A stretch of DNA of 64,000 nucleotides from Pseudoalteromonas sp. GCY (GTDB lineage Bacteria; Pseudomonadota; Gammaproteobacteria; Enterobacterales; Alteromonadaceae): the NCBI RefSeq assembly GCF_016695175.1, contig NZ_CP068023.1, positions 1,476,501 through 1,540,500 of the forward strand, written 5' to 3'. A model generated the notes under the pieces. It saw only the letters and a program-made list of their open reading frames with translations, was not told the origin of the DNA and did not search any database. Positions 56,239 through 64,000 of the stretch are shown here, piece by piece (position 1 is the stretch's first letter; the number at the start of each line of letters is the position of its first letter). The position numbers and the translations under genes are program-made.

Positions 56239-56712
56239 TTATTCTAATACCGCACTACATGACGCTTTTAATGCATTGGCATGGCTTAGCTGATTTTGAT
56301 AGGTGATGGTAATGGGCTGTGCGGTGTTTATCTCATAAGCCAGTGCTAAATCTAACTCTACACTTTTACTTTGCCCGGCATTTAGGGTCATAAACTCATT
56401 GGCTGTCGGCGCGAGTCGTTTCGCCATGGGTCCTTGATAATTAAGCGACTTACCATTTTGTGTTACCTCTAAAAATTGGCTCCACCAGCCTTCAAAAGGG
56501 GTATGCCAAATTAGAAACTTTTCATCATTATGGCCTGCGTTGGTAAAAGTGAAATTAATGGGGTAGGTCATACCTGAGTCGGAGCCCTTACTTACACTGC
56601 ATTGGATGTTACTCTGTGCATTCATCGTTGCCTCTGATTTGGTGGTTGGGGCGGTGTCGTTGCAAGCTTGGAGCAGCATAGCAGCGGTGATCATCATTAG
56701 GGGTTTCAACAT
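56239..56712 (-). CDS. Small lipoprotein with protease-prodomain-like domain
   Basis: This 157-aa protein starts with a lipoprotein signal (MLKPLMMITAAMLLQAC, Cys17). The body, FTFTNAGHNDEKFLIWHTPFEG and GPMAKRLAPTANEFMTLNAGQSKSVELDLALAYEI, resembles the non-catalytic domain found in front of M35-type metallopeptidases ('W.TP.EG...V...G....Y.GP..KR..PT...f..l..G.S'). No zinc site is present, so it is a free-standing domain, perhaps an inhibitor or binding module. The link to M35 is from memory and should be tested. It is divergent from the DUF962 gene. Confidence 0.65.
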   Translation of the reverse strand: MLKPLMMITAAMLLQACNDTAPTTKSEATMNAQSNIQCSVSKGSDSGMTYPINFTFTNAGHNDEKFLIWHTPFEGWWSQFLEVTQNGKSLNYQGPMAKRLAPTANEFMTLNAGQSKSVELDLALAYEINTAQPITITYQNQLSHANALKASCSAVLE

Positions 56713-56815
56713 ACTGTTTTTGAGCTTGTTGCCGCGCTCATTCCTTTTTTATTTTCAACGTAAATACTTTGCACTATGCTGAGTATTACAGTCGAATAAC
56801 GAATCGCATACTCTC

Positions 56816-57133
56816 ATGACTAAAAATAATAACAAAGAGTTCAATTCTTTTGCATCGTTTTACCCTTATTACCTCGCTGAGCACAAAAACAAAACCTGTC
56901 GTCGCTTGCATTTTATCGGCTCAACCTTAGTGCTCTTGATTTTGCTCTTTGCGCTGGTTTTTGCACATTGGTCTTTATTATGGTTGTTGCCAATCGTGGG
57001 TTATGGTTTTGCTTGGGTGGGGCATTTCTTTTTTGAAAAAAATAAGCCTGCGACATTTCAATATCCGTTGTATAGCTTGATGGGTGACTGGGTCATGTAC
57101 AAGGACATTATCCGTGGTAAAGTACCTTGGTAA
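56816..57133 (+). CDS. DUF962/Mpo1-like membrane protein
   Basis: This 105-aa protein carries the Mpo1/YGL010w-like pattern: FNSFASFYPYYLAEHKNKTCRRLHFIGS with a membrane helix (LVLLILLFALVFAHWSLLWLLPIVGYGFAWVGHFFFEKNKPATF), then YSLMGDWVMYKDIIRGK. Yeast Mpo1 is a dioxygenase of 2-hydroxy fatty acids; the histidines (HFIGS, GHFFFE) that bind iron are preserved. Two membrane segments are expected. The neighbour 23 nt downstream encodes the amidohydrolase lipoprotein. Function in bacteria is not established. Confidence 0.88.
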   Translation: MTKNNNKEFNSFASFYPYYLAEHKNKTCRRLHFIGSTLVLLILLFALVFAHWSLLWLLPIVGYGFAWVGHFFFEKNKPATFQYPLYSLMGDWVMYKDIIRGKVPW

Positions 57134-57156
57134 AGGAGACTCAGTAGATAATAAAA

Positions 57157-58263
57157 ATGAATGTAAAACAAAGTGTTATTGCTATGAGCTGTGCTGTTTT
57201 ACTGGCAGGTTGCCAAAGTGTGTCAGCCACTGGCACACGCACGCTAGCAACTTTTAGTGTAGATAATACTCAGTGCTACGACCGCAAGGCGCAGCCTAGT
57301 TATTTTGCCGTTGATTCCCATCACCATTTTCAGCCATTTCGGGGAGATGCAGTCCCGTTTGATAAGCTCGTTACTTGGGCAGAGCGTGCGGGAGTGGTGT
57401 TTATCAACGTTTATGGCATTGGTCAAACCTACGAGCGAAAGCCTGATTGCTTTGGTGAGCGTGGGTGCTACAGCCAGTTGATTTCACCCAGCATTCAAAA
57501 TGACTTTAAAAATGCGAGCAATTATCTTAAATATGGCGCAGATAACGTGCATATTACCTTGTCTATGACCTTTGCTGACTTGCACAAACCAGAGACTATT
57601 TTGCCAAAAATGACACTACTTGAAGACGAGTTTGGTGACTTATTTCGTTGGATGGGAGAAGTGAATTTAGTCAAAGCGGCGCATTTTGGTAACGGCCATC
57701 AAGCGGTAGATAAAGAGACGATCGCCAAATGGCAGCCATTTATGGCTGTGCTAAAAGAAAAGCGTATTCCGCTAGCTCTGCACGCTGACTTAGGCGATAA
57801 CAACACGCCACTTAAATACTTACCTTTGCTTGATGAAGTGTTAAAGCGCTATCCTGATAACGATATCATTTGGATGCACATGGGAGTCTCAAAAGAGTTA
57901 AACCAAATTGATCCAGAGCTGCATATAAACACCATGGAGCGGTTATTCTCCCAATATAAAAATCTAAAGGCCGATCTGTCATGGCGGATTTTGTACGACT
58001 ATTACTTTAGCGACCCGAAAATTCAGGCGCAGTATGTTGAATTTATTAATGCCCATGCTGAGCGCTTTTTGCCGGGCAGTGATTTCGTCGCCAGTAAAAA
58101 TAAACGTTTTTTCGATTATTTAGAGGAAGTCGATATCAATAGTCGAATTCTCGCCGAACTTGACGACGATGCCTTTCGCCAGATCGCCTTAGGTCAAAAC
58201 TATTTTTCGCTGTTAGATTTACCTTATCGCGCGCCAGAGATCTGTGTTAAAGCGTCTCCTTGA
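57157..58263 (+). CDS. Amidohydrolase-family lipoprotein
   Basis: This 368-aa protein has a lipoprotein signal (CAVLLAGC, Cys19) and the amidohydrolase-2 fold: metal site VDSHHHFQPF (about 51-60), LALHADLGDN, and IIWMHMGVS near 250, then the catalytic-region sequence LPGSDFVASKN. Such enzymes act on carboxylates or esters. The lipid anchor places this one in the periplasm. The 3' end overlaps the convergent SNF2 gene by 17 nt. The substrate is unknown. ATG 57157 has GGAGAC at 57136-57141. Confidence 0.85.
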   Translation: MNVKQSVIAMSCAVLLAGCQSVSATGTRTLATFSVDNTQCYDRKAQPSYFAVDSHHHFQPFRGDAVPFDKLVTWAERAGVVFINVYGIGQTYERKPDCFGERGCYSQLISPSIQNDFKNASNYLKYGADNVHITLSMTFADLHKPETILPKMTLLEDEFGDLFRWMGEVNLVKAAHFGNGHQAVDKETIAKWQPFMAVLKEKRIPLALHADLGDNNTPLKYLPLLDEVLKRYPDNDIIWMHMGVSKELNQIDPELHINTMERLFSQYKNLKADLSWRILYDYYFSDPKIQAQYVEFINAHAERFLPGSDFVASKNKRFFDYLEEVDINSRILAELDDDAFRQIALGQNYFSLLDLPYRAPEICVKASP

Positions 58264-61200
58264 GCATGGATAGTACATCGTTTACGTCTAGCTTCATCAC
58301 TTTATCGGTGTTCGCGAGCAATTGATCCGCGAGGTCTTTTTTATGGTGATGGAGCTCAACAATTTGTTCTTCAATCGTGCCTTTGGCAATTAAGCGATAA
58401 ATAGTAACGGGGCGTGTTTGTCCCATTCTATGTGCGCGGTCTGACGCTTGCTCTTCAACCGCAGGATTCCACCAAGGATCCATGTGAATAACATAATCTG
58501 CTGCGGTAAGGTTCAAACCAGAGCCTCCGGCTTTGAGGCTAATCAAAAATACCTCGCCTTCACCTTTTTGAAAGGCATTCACGGCCTGCTGACGTGTTTT
58601 GCTTGGCGTGCTGCCATCTAAATATTGAAACCGGATCCCGCGTTTTTCCAAGCGACTTTTGATAAGTTGCAAATGGCCTACAAACTGACTGAATATAAGC
58701 GCCTTGTGATTGTTCTCTTGTAGCTCGGTCAGAAGCTCATCCAATGCCGCCAATTTCGAGCTGGTTATCTGACTTTCTGCCATTAACAGTTTTGGATGAC
58801 AACAGGCTTGGCGCAAGCGGGTTAATGCTGCCAACATTTTAAAGCGCTGTTCATTGGCACTGTCTTGCTGCGTGGACTGCGAAATTTCGTCAATGGCGTT
58901 TTGGCGCAGCGCTTCGTAAAAGGTTTGTTCTTCTTGGCTCAATTGAATTGGTACATTGATCTCAGTGCGTGGTGGCAATTCGGTTAATACCTGATGCTTC
59001 ATGCGGCGCAGAATAAAAGGCCGGATCAGGTGCTTGAGGCCTTTACGGGCACGGTGTGCCGCTAGTTTATCTTCATTGGCGTTTTCAATGGGAGCGGAAA
59101 ACTTTTCGCTAAAGCGTTTGAGGTTACCGAGCAACCCAGGGTTTACAAAACGAAAGAGTGACCAAAGCTCGGTGAGGTTATTTTCTATTGGGGTCCCTGT
59201 GGTGATCAGCTTAAACTTGCCTTTGAGCAAGCAGGCGGCTTGAGTACGTTTTGCTAAAGGATTTTTTAGCGCTTGGGCTTCATCGGCGACAATGGTTTCA
59301 AAAGCGATAGGTTTTAAGATATCAACTTCGCGCTGTAGCAGGCCATAGCTTAATATCACACAATCCAGTGGTTGCAAGTTGTTCAGCATCTCAGCTCTGG
59401 CATCAGAATGTGGATAGTCAGAAAAGAGTTTCACCGACAAGGTTGGAGCGAACTTTTGGATTTCTTGTTGCCAGTTGAAGCAGACCGATGTTGGCGCGAT
59501 GACAAGCGTCGGGCCAACATTGGCACGGGCCAATATCATCGCCAGCGCTTGGATGGTTTTACCCAATCCCATATCATCGGCAAGGCATGCACCTGCACCC
59601 CAATGGGCAAGTCGCATTGCCCAGTCAAATCCGGCCTGCTGATAGTCGCGCAGCTCGGCTTGTAATGTTGAAGGAAGCGTTGGAGTCAATGCAACGGCTT
59701 GCTGCATTTTTTCGTTTTGCTCTTCCCTGGCTGGCAAGGTTTTCATCCGCATTCCGGTGGTAGCTTCTGCAATTAAAGGTGCAGCTAGCGGGTGAAACTT
59801 TCCGCCCTCGGTCGCGTTATTGAGCTGGTCAAGTTGCGCTTTTAACTCACTTGAAAGGGCGAGTACTTGCTCACCGTCCAGCGCAATAAAGCGGCCATTG
59901 CTGGTGGCAACCATTTTGAGAAGCTGTTTAAGTTCGATAACTTGGTCATTACTTACTTGTAGCTCGCCGGTCATGTCGAACCATTCATTTTTCTTACTCA
60001 TGGCAAGTTGCAAATGTTGGCTCTCGAGCTTGCTACTGAGCTTAACCTTTTTGCCTTTAGGCCATCTGAGTTTGAGCGCCATAGGACAAGGCTCTTGATT
60101 AATCACCAGCTCAAGTTCTTGCAGTACCTCTAGCGCTTCATCCATTTCGGCTAAACTTAAGCGATTATCCGTCATCTCCAAAAATAGCGGGCAGTGTGTA
60201 TCTAACTCATCCAATCTTTGTTGCTCAAGTAACAAGTTCCGGGTGGTGGATAAACGCTTACCATCGATCTCGGCGCTGACAGTGGCAATACCGTGCCCGG
60301 GATGAAAAATCGGCCCTTTTTCGCCAAAGGGCATGACCACGCAGTGAAAGTCGAGGCCTTGATGATAAGGTTGAATGTTAATAACAAGCGCCGATTGCGC
60401 CTCAATACTATCCAGCCCAGTATCTATATCAGCTAAATCAGACTGTACATTAAGATAAGGTGCGATGGCTTTAATACTCGACAGCACTTTTTGTTTTGCA
60501 CTGGCAGGCACGGTTAATCCAGATTCACCAATAATATCAGCGACCTGTATATGTGACTGGTTAAACACAATAAACTCGTAGTGATGTTCAGCTTGCTGAA
60601 TAAATGAGTAGGTTTGCGGTTGACCAAAATAGCTGGGTAAATTAGGAATAGAGAGTAGCAGATCGTCGCCATGTTGACGGATGTGTAACTCGGGAGATTT
60701 CTCGGCAATGGTAATGGCTTGTTTTAAGTCGTCTTCATGGTATAGGTTGGTGGCGCCGACTGCGGCTTTTAACGCGGGAATTCCAGCAAGGGCGTAGTCC
60801 GCACGACTATTGTAGCCATAACCTGACTGTGGTGCGATGGCATCGATCAGCTTTTTATCAGACTGGCTGATATAACTAAATTGCTCAGGGTGCTGTTTCA
60901 GTTGTTTGCAGGAAATTGGCTTCCCTTTTCCCCAGCCTGTTTTACCCCGTTTTTGCTCGCGTGCTAAAAACTCAATATCAAAGCGACCTTGCCTAATTTG
61001 CCAAATCAGGCGAAATTGTTCGTCAACTTCTTGGCTGGTATTTGCGTTCGGGTTGAGCGCAATAAGCTTGTCCAGTGCCAGATCCCACGCCGTCTTTTTG
61101 GCAACAAGATGACTAACATTAAGCTCGGGATTAAACGCAAGCGGATATTGCTCACCGTGCATTGCCAGCATCAACTGCTTTGCGAGCCCAGCAAAAAGAG

Positions 61201-62452
61201 GTAAAGAGAGGCGCTCAAAAGTTGCGATGCAGTCGTCGAGACTGGCAAGCGCTTTGGCATCTAAGCTCTGATTACACCAGAAGTGTGCAAAGCAGTCGAG
61301 CAAGCGACCTAAGGAATAGTCAAAAACATGAGATTTCTTCAGACTTGAATAATTTAAATGGGCGCTGCTGTAGGTACTGTTTTGCGACAAGCTCTCTGCG
61401 CAGTATAACAGCACGTTATTGGCAAAGAAGTTATTATATGGCGCTTTGCTGTCTTGGCTTTCAAACTCAAGCTGTTGAGAGAGGGTGTCAAATAATGCGG
61501 CATCATGGCTGTTGGCTTGCTGCAATAACGCCAACTTATGAAACAAACCTAGTGTTCTACCTAGGTACTGTTTTTTACGTTTGGTGATTTTGTCTTTGGC
61601 TTTTAGTGCTTGTTCAAAACAAACGATAAGGTCGTCGTGTTGTTGTAAAAAAGCAATGCTCGCCATAATTTGTGCACTATAAGCGGTTTGGATATTGGCT
61701 ACCAACGCCTGAGCCTTATCCAATTGCAGGGTATAGATTTGATATTCTGCTAATAAACAGGTCAGTAGTGGGCTCTGTGTCTTTGCTTGAACCTGTGTGA
61801 GTATTTCAAGTGCATAGCTAATGCTGTGACCATTTTGTAGTAAGGTATAGAGCAAAGTTGCAAAAGCTTGATATTGCAAGTCATCAGCAAGCGCCGAAAA
61901 TCCTTCAACTGAAAAAGGATAAAAATACAGTGGTAACAGCACTTGGTTGGTCTTATGACACACCGCCTGTGGGTCTTTCGCCAGTCCTAAATAGTTGCGT
62001 GCTTTTGGCAGTTGATTGATAAATAAAAAGTCTCGAATGAGTCGCTGTTCGTCGGCAAATTGGCGTTCCCATTCATAAGCGTTCAGTACAGGGATAAACT
62101 CTTCAGCAGCGTTAAGGATTGCTAAAAACTGGCCGTCAGCCATGACTCGATGGCTTAAACTGGTCGCGAGCTTTAGATTTATTTGCACTCCATCTTCGTT
62201 AAAAGTCACGAACCCGTCCGAGCGCCACTTCATAATTTGGCTATGACTTACACCTTGTTCAAAGTCATTTTCGGGGATGATCTCTTTTGCCACGAGCGCT
62301 TGAACTAGGCGTTTGAGTTTGATTGCTGAAACTGGTTTATAGACGACCGCCAGCACACTCAACAGCATTTGCTCGTGCATAGGTAGGTTATGCACTTGAT
62401 TGATTAGCGCTGTGATTTCTTCGTTAATTGCTGGTGGAAAGTCAAAATTCAT
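58247..62452 (-). CDS. SNF2-family DEAD/DEAH helicase, 1401 aa
   Basis: A very long N-terminal region (about 1-930) of unknown fold precedes the SNF2 motor. The motor shows Walker A MGLGKT (961-966), Walker B DEAQ (TIVADEAQALKNP), GTPIENNLTELWSLF, the C-lobe LISLKAGGSGLNLTAADYVIHMDPWWNP and motif VI EQASDRAHRMGQTRPVTIYRLI. The family remodels protein-DNA complexes. The N-terminal part may contact substrate or partners, and I see no zinc-finger (SWIM) cysteines. It overlaps the amidohydrolase gene by 17 nt at the 3' ends. The gene is complete and intact. Confidence 0.93.
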   Translation of the reverse strand: MNFDFPPAINEEITALINQVHNLPMHEQMLLSVLAVVYKPVSAIKLKRLVQALVAKEIIPENDFEQGVSHSQIMKWRSDGFVTFNEDGVQINLKLATSLSHRVMADGQFLAILNAAEEFIPVLNAYEWERQFADEQRLIRDFLFINQLPKARNYLGLAKDPQAVCHKTNQVLLPLYFYPFSVEGFSALADDLQYQAFATLLYTLLQNGHSISYALEILTQVQAKTQSPLLTCLLAEYQIYTLQLDKAQALVANIQTAYSAQIMASIAFLQQHDDLIVCFEQALKAKDKITKRKKQYLGRTLGLFHKLALLQQANSHDAALFDTLSQQLEFESQDSKAPYNNFFANNVLLYCAESLSQNSTYSSAHLNYSSLKKSHVFDYSLGRLLDCFAHFWCNQSLDAKALASLDDCIATFERLSLPLFAGLAKQLMLAMHGEQYPLAFNPELNVSHLVAKKTAWDLALDKLIALNPNANTSQEVDEQFRLIWQIRQGRFDIEFLAREQKRGKTGWGKGKPISCKQLKQHPEQFSYISQSDKKLIDAIAPQSGYGYNSRADYALAGIPALKAAVGATNLYHEDDLKQAITIAEKSPELHIRQHGDDLLLSIPNLPSYFGQPQTYSFIQQAEHHYEFIVFNQSHIQVADIIGESGLTVPASAKQKVLSSIKAIAPYLNVQSDLADIDTGLDSIEAQSALVINIQPYHQGLDFHCVVMPFGEKGPIFHPGHGIATVSAEIDGKRLSTTRNLLLEQQRLDELDTHCPLFLEMTDNRLSLAEMDEALEVLQELELVINQEPCPMALKLRWPKGKKVKLSSKLESQHLQLAMSKKNEWFDMTGELQVSNDQVIELKQLLKMVATSNGRFIALDGEQVLALSSELKAQLDQLNNATEGGKFHPLAAPLIAEATTGMRMKTLPAREEQNEKMQQAVALTPTLPSTLQAELRDYQQAGFDWAMRLAHWGAGACLADDMGLGKTIQALAMILARANVGPTLVIAPTSVCFNWQQEIQKFAPTLSVKLFSDYPHSDARAEMLNNLQPLDCVILSYGLLQREVDILKPIAFETIVADEAQALKNPLAKRTQAACLLKGKFKLITTGTPIENNLTELWSLFRFVNPGLLGNLKRFSEKFSAPIENANEDKLAAHRARKGLKHLIRPFILRRMKHQVLTELPPRTEINVPIQLSQEEQTFYEALRQNAIDEISQSTQQDSANEQRFKMLAALTRLRQACCHPKLLMAESQITSSKLAALDELLTELQENNHKALIFSQFVGHLQLIKSRLEKRGIRFQYLDGSTPSKTRQQAVNAFQKGEGEVFLISLKAGGSGLNLTAADYVIHMDPWWNPAVEEQASDRAHRMGQTRPVTIYRLIAKGTIEEQIVELHHHKKDLADQLLANTDKVMKLDVNDVLSMLKETL

Positions 62453-62466
62453 TGTTTGGTCGTAGT

Positions 62467-62622
62467 ATTCAATTTAAGACACTGAAAACTACCATAATTT
62501 AGTCTGAACTGCCACGAAGACAAGCAAAGTCAAAGTCCGTCTTTGGGCTGTGGTGGTTCATTCAATGCACTGAAAACTAGTACTATATAATATAGGTTGA
62601 ACTGCCATGAGGGATAAGTAAC
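62467..62622. repeat. Two imperfect direct repeats upstream of the SNF2 gene
   Basis: TATTCAATTTAAGACACTGAAAACTA... (from 62467) recurs as CATTCAATGCACTGAAAACTA... (from 62559), both followed by a short AT-rich stretch, then TGAACTGCCA. The repeats are about 90 bases apart. The purpose is unknown. Confidence 0.5.
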
Positions 62623-62665
62623 AAGAAAGAAAAGAGAGGTGAGGGAGGCGATGCCTCCCTTTTGG

Positions 62666-63922
62666 TTAGCCTAGCATGTTATAGAGTAATGCAGAAACCG
62701 CCAGCAAGCCGACCAATAGCACAAAATAAGTGCCAATGTGGCTTTTATATTTTTGTAGTGCCGGTACTTTAAACACGGCAATGGTTGGCATGATAAACAA
62801 GATCATCGCAATAATCGGGCCTGAGATAGCCCCCATCATGTCCAAAATGCTTGGGTTTAATACGGCGCATACCCAAATAGCAACAAACATAAATACCACA
62901 CCTAGCTTGTCAGCAAACTTGTAGCTCATGCTCGTTTGCTTGGTTGCAAGGCCGTTAAAGCTTTCACGTGCACCAAGGAAGTGACCTAGGAAAGACGAAG
63001 TAATCGCGATAAATGCCACAAGAGGGCCAAGCATTTCAATAAATGGATTGTTATACACGTTAGCTAAATAGGATAAAACAGACACGTTCGCCGATTTTGC
63101 TTCTTCCATTTGCTCTGGTGTTAAAGAGAATACGCAGGAGAATACGAATAGCAAAACAAACACTATCAACATTATGGATGTCGTACGAAGAATCGCTTCT
63201 GATTTTTGAACTGCCTCACTTTTGTAGTGACGACGCTGCACGTTAGCAAAGCTAGAAATGGCCGCTGCATGGCTAAATGAAAATACTACGATAGGAACGG
63301 ATAGCCAAAGCAATTCGGTTAAGCTCGTAACATCTGGCGTGCTTACCACTGGCATTTGCCAGTTAGGCACTAAATAGAGTGACAAAAACAGTAATACCCC
63401 AACCAGCGGGTAAACCAAAATAGCAAAAGCACGCAGTAGCAGCTTTTCGCCGCCTAGCATAATGGCAATCATCCCGGCAACGAGCACACCAGAAAGTAAA
63501 ATACGAGATGGCGATTCAAAGCCAAGTTGATTGACGATAAAGCTGTCGACGGTATTGGTTAGGCCAACACCATAAATAAGCAAAATAGGAAAAATAGAGA
63601 AAAAGTAAAGTAAGGAAATTAAACGGCCAGCACCTGCGCCGAAGTGCTCTTCTACTACATCCGTAAAATCGGCATCTTTTTGCTTTGATGAAAGGACGAA
63701 CCGGGCCAATCCTCGGTGTGCTAAAAAGGTCATAGGGAAGGCAAGCACGGTCATGATTAGTAGTGGCCAAAAACCACCAATACCAATGTTAATTGGCAAG
63801 AATAAAATACCTGCGCCGACCGCAGTGCCAAATAAACTTAATACCCAATGGGTGTCGTGTTGGGTCCAGCGCCCATTGCCGACGGTATTCATCTCCATCG
63901 TCGCTTCAGAGGAATTACTCAT
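62666..63922 (-). CDS. HAAAP/SdaC-type amino-acid transporter
   Basis: This 418-aa integral membrane protein has about eleven helices and the N-terminal signature SLFGTAVGAGILFLPINIGIGGFWPLLIMTVL typical of the hydroxy- and aromatic amino acid permease family (SdaC, TdcC, Mtr, TyrP). Sequence such as AFPMTFLAHRGLARFVLSSKQKDADFTDVVEEHFGAGAGR and SVPIVVFSFSHAAAISSFANVQRR favours the serine/threonine group. It probably imports serine or a related amino acid with protons or sodium. It stands alone and ends with the minus-strand stop at 62666. Specificity is not fixed by sequence alone. Confidence 0.92.
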   Translation of the reverse strand: MSNSSEATMEMNTVGNGRWTQHDTHWVLSLFGTAVGAGILFLPINIGIGGFWPLLIMTVLAFPMTFLAHRGLARFVLSSKQKDADFTDVVEEHFGAGAGRLISLLYFFSIFPILLIYGVGLTNTVDSFIVNQLGFESPSRILLSGVLVAGMIAIMLGGEKLLLRAFAILVYPLVGVLLFLSLYLVPNWQMPVVSTPDVTSLTELLWLSVPIVVFSFSHAAAISSFANVQRRHYKSEAVQKSEAILRTTSIMLIVFVLLFVFSCVFSLTPEQMEEAKSANVSVLSYLANVYNNPFIEMLGPLVAFIAITSSFLGHFLGARESFNGLATKQTSMSYKFADKLGVVFMFVAIWVCAVLNPSILDMMGAISGPIIAMILFIMPTIAVFKVPALQKYKSHIGTYFVLLVGLLAVSALLYNMLG

Positions 63923-64000
63923 ATACTTGTTGTCCTGGATTTAGAATTATAATCGGGCGCATCATATAAAAAATGACGAAGTGTTGCATGTATAAACCGT
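63923..64000. promoter_or_regulatory. Upstream region of the amino-acid permease
   Basis: 78 bases remain at the end of the window. They should hold at least part of the permease leader. No motif can be named with confidence. Confidence 0.3.

Overview
The window looks like a chromosomal segment of a marine gammaproteobacterium close to Pseudoalteromonas (Alteromonadales). The basis is the moderate-to-low GC content, the tmRNA tag ANDDNYALAA, a MotY of the sodium-driven flagellar type next to RNase T, heat-shock promoters of the sigma-32 type, and a core gene set (ybaB, recR, htpG, grpE, nadK, recN, gltBD) arranged as expected for this group. This placement is inferred from protein resemblance, not from a search.

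Layout. 1-176 is the 3' end of ybaB. From about 155 to 14343 lies a genomic island bounded by a roughly 63-bp imperfect direct repeat made of the ybaB 3' end plus its terminator. The island carries a type I restriction-modification operon (hsdR, hsdM, hsdS). Its hsdS is split inside the second target-recognition domain by an IS3-family (IS407-group-like) element with a 4-bp CTAA target duplication. Next come the leftover start of a deleted gene and a tightly overlapping three-gene operon: a DUF6361-like protein, a protein with two PLD-type (HxK) motifs, and a 1081-aa helicase with a DEFQ Walker B box. This trio is the best candidate for a poorly described defence system. No integrase is visible.

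After the island come a DUF3592-like membrane protein, a rhomboid protease, an M13 peptidase lipoprotein, recR, htpG (sigma-32 promoter), a periplasmic Tpx-like peroxidase, a receiver/CheC-like protein paired with a PAS-GGDEF diguanylate cyclase, two small membrane-protein genes, a DUF4870 protein, the yeaG-yeaH-ycgB stress operon, sodB and grxD (divergent), and gltBD behind a leader rich in palindromes. From about 39.4 to 50 kb come a DUF1801 protein, recN with two LexA boxes, a membrane-anchored hypothetical, nadK, an HrcA-family repressor followed by grpE, a TPR protein, a family 3 solute-binding protein, a hybrid sensor kinase and the tmRNA gene ssrA.

From 50.5 kb to the end there are a hypothetical protein, an orphan CARF-plus-nuclease (DUF1887, Card1/Can2-like) protein without any CRISPR locus, a FapA/DUF342 protein, rnt and motY (divergent), a small lipoprotein, a DUF962 (Mpo1-like) protein, an amidohydrolase lipoprotein, a 1401-aa SNF2 helicase, and an amino-acid permease of the HAAAP type.

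Common themes are phage and DNA defence (island, Card1-like protein), stress response (htpG, grpE, hrcA, sodB, grxD, yeaG operon, recN) and signalling (c-di-GMP synthesis, sensor kinase). There is no CRISPR array and no tRNA gene that I can see.
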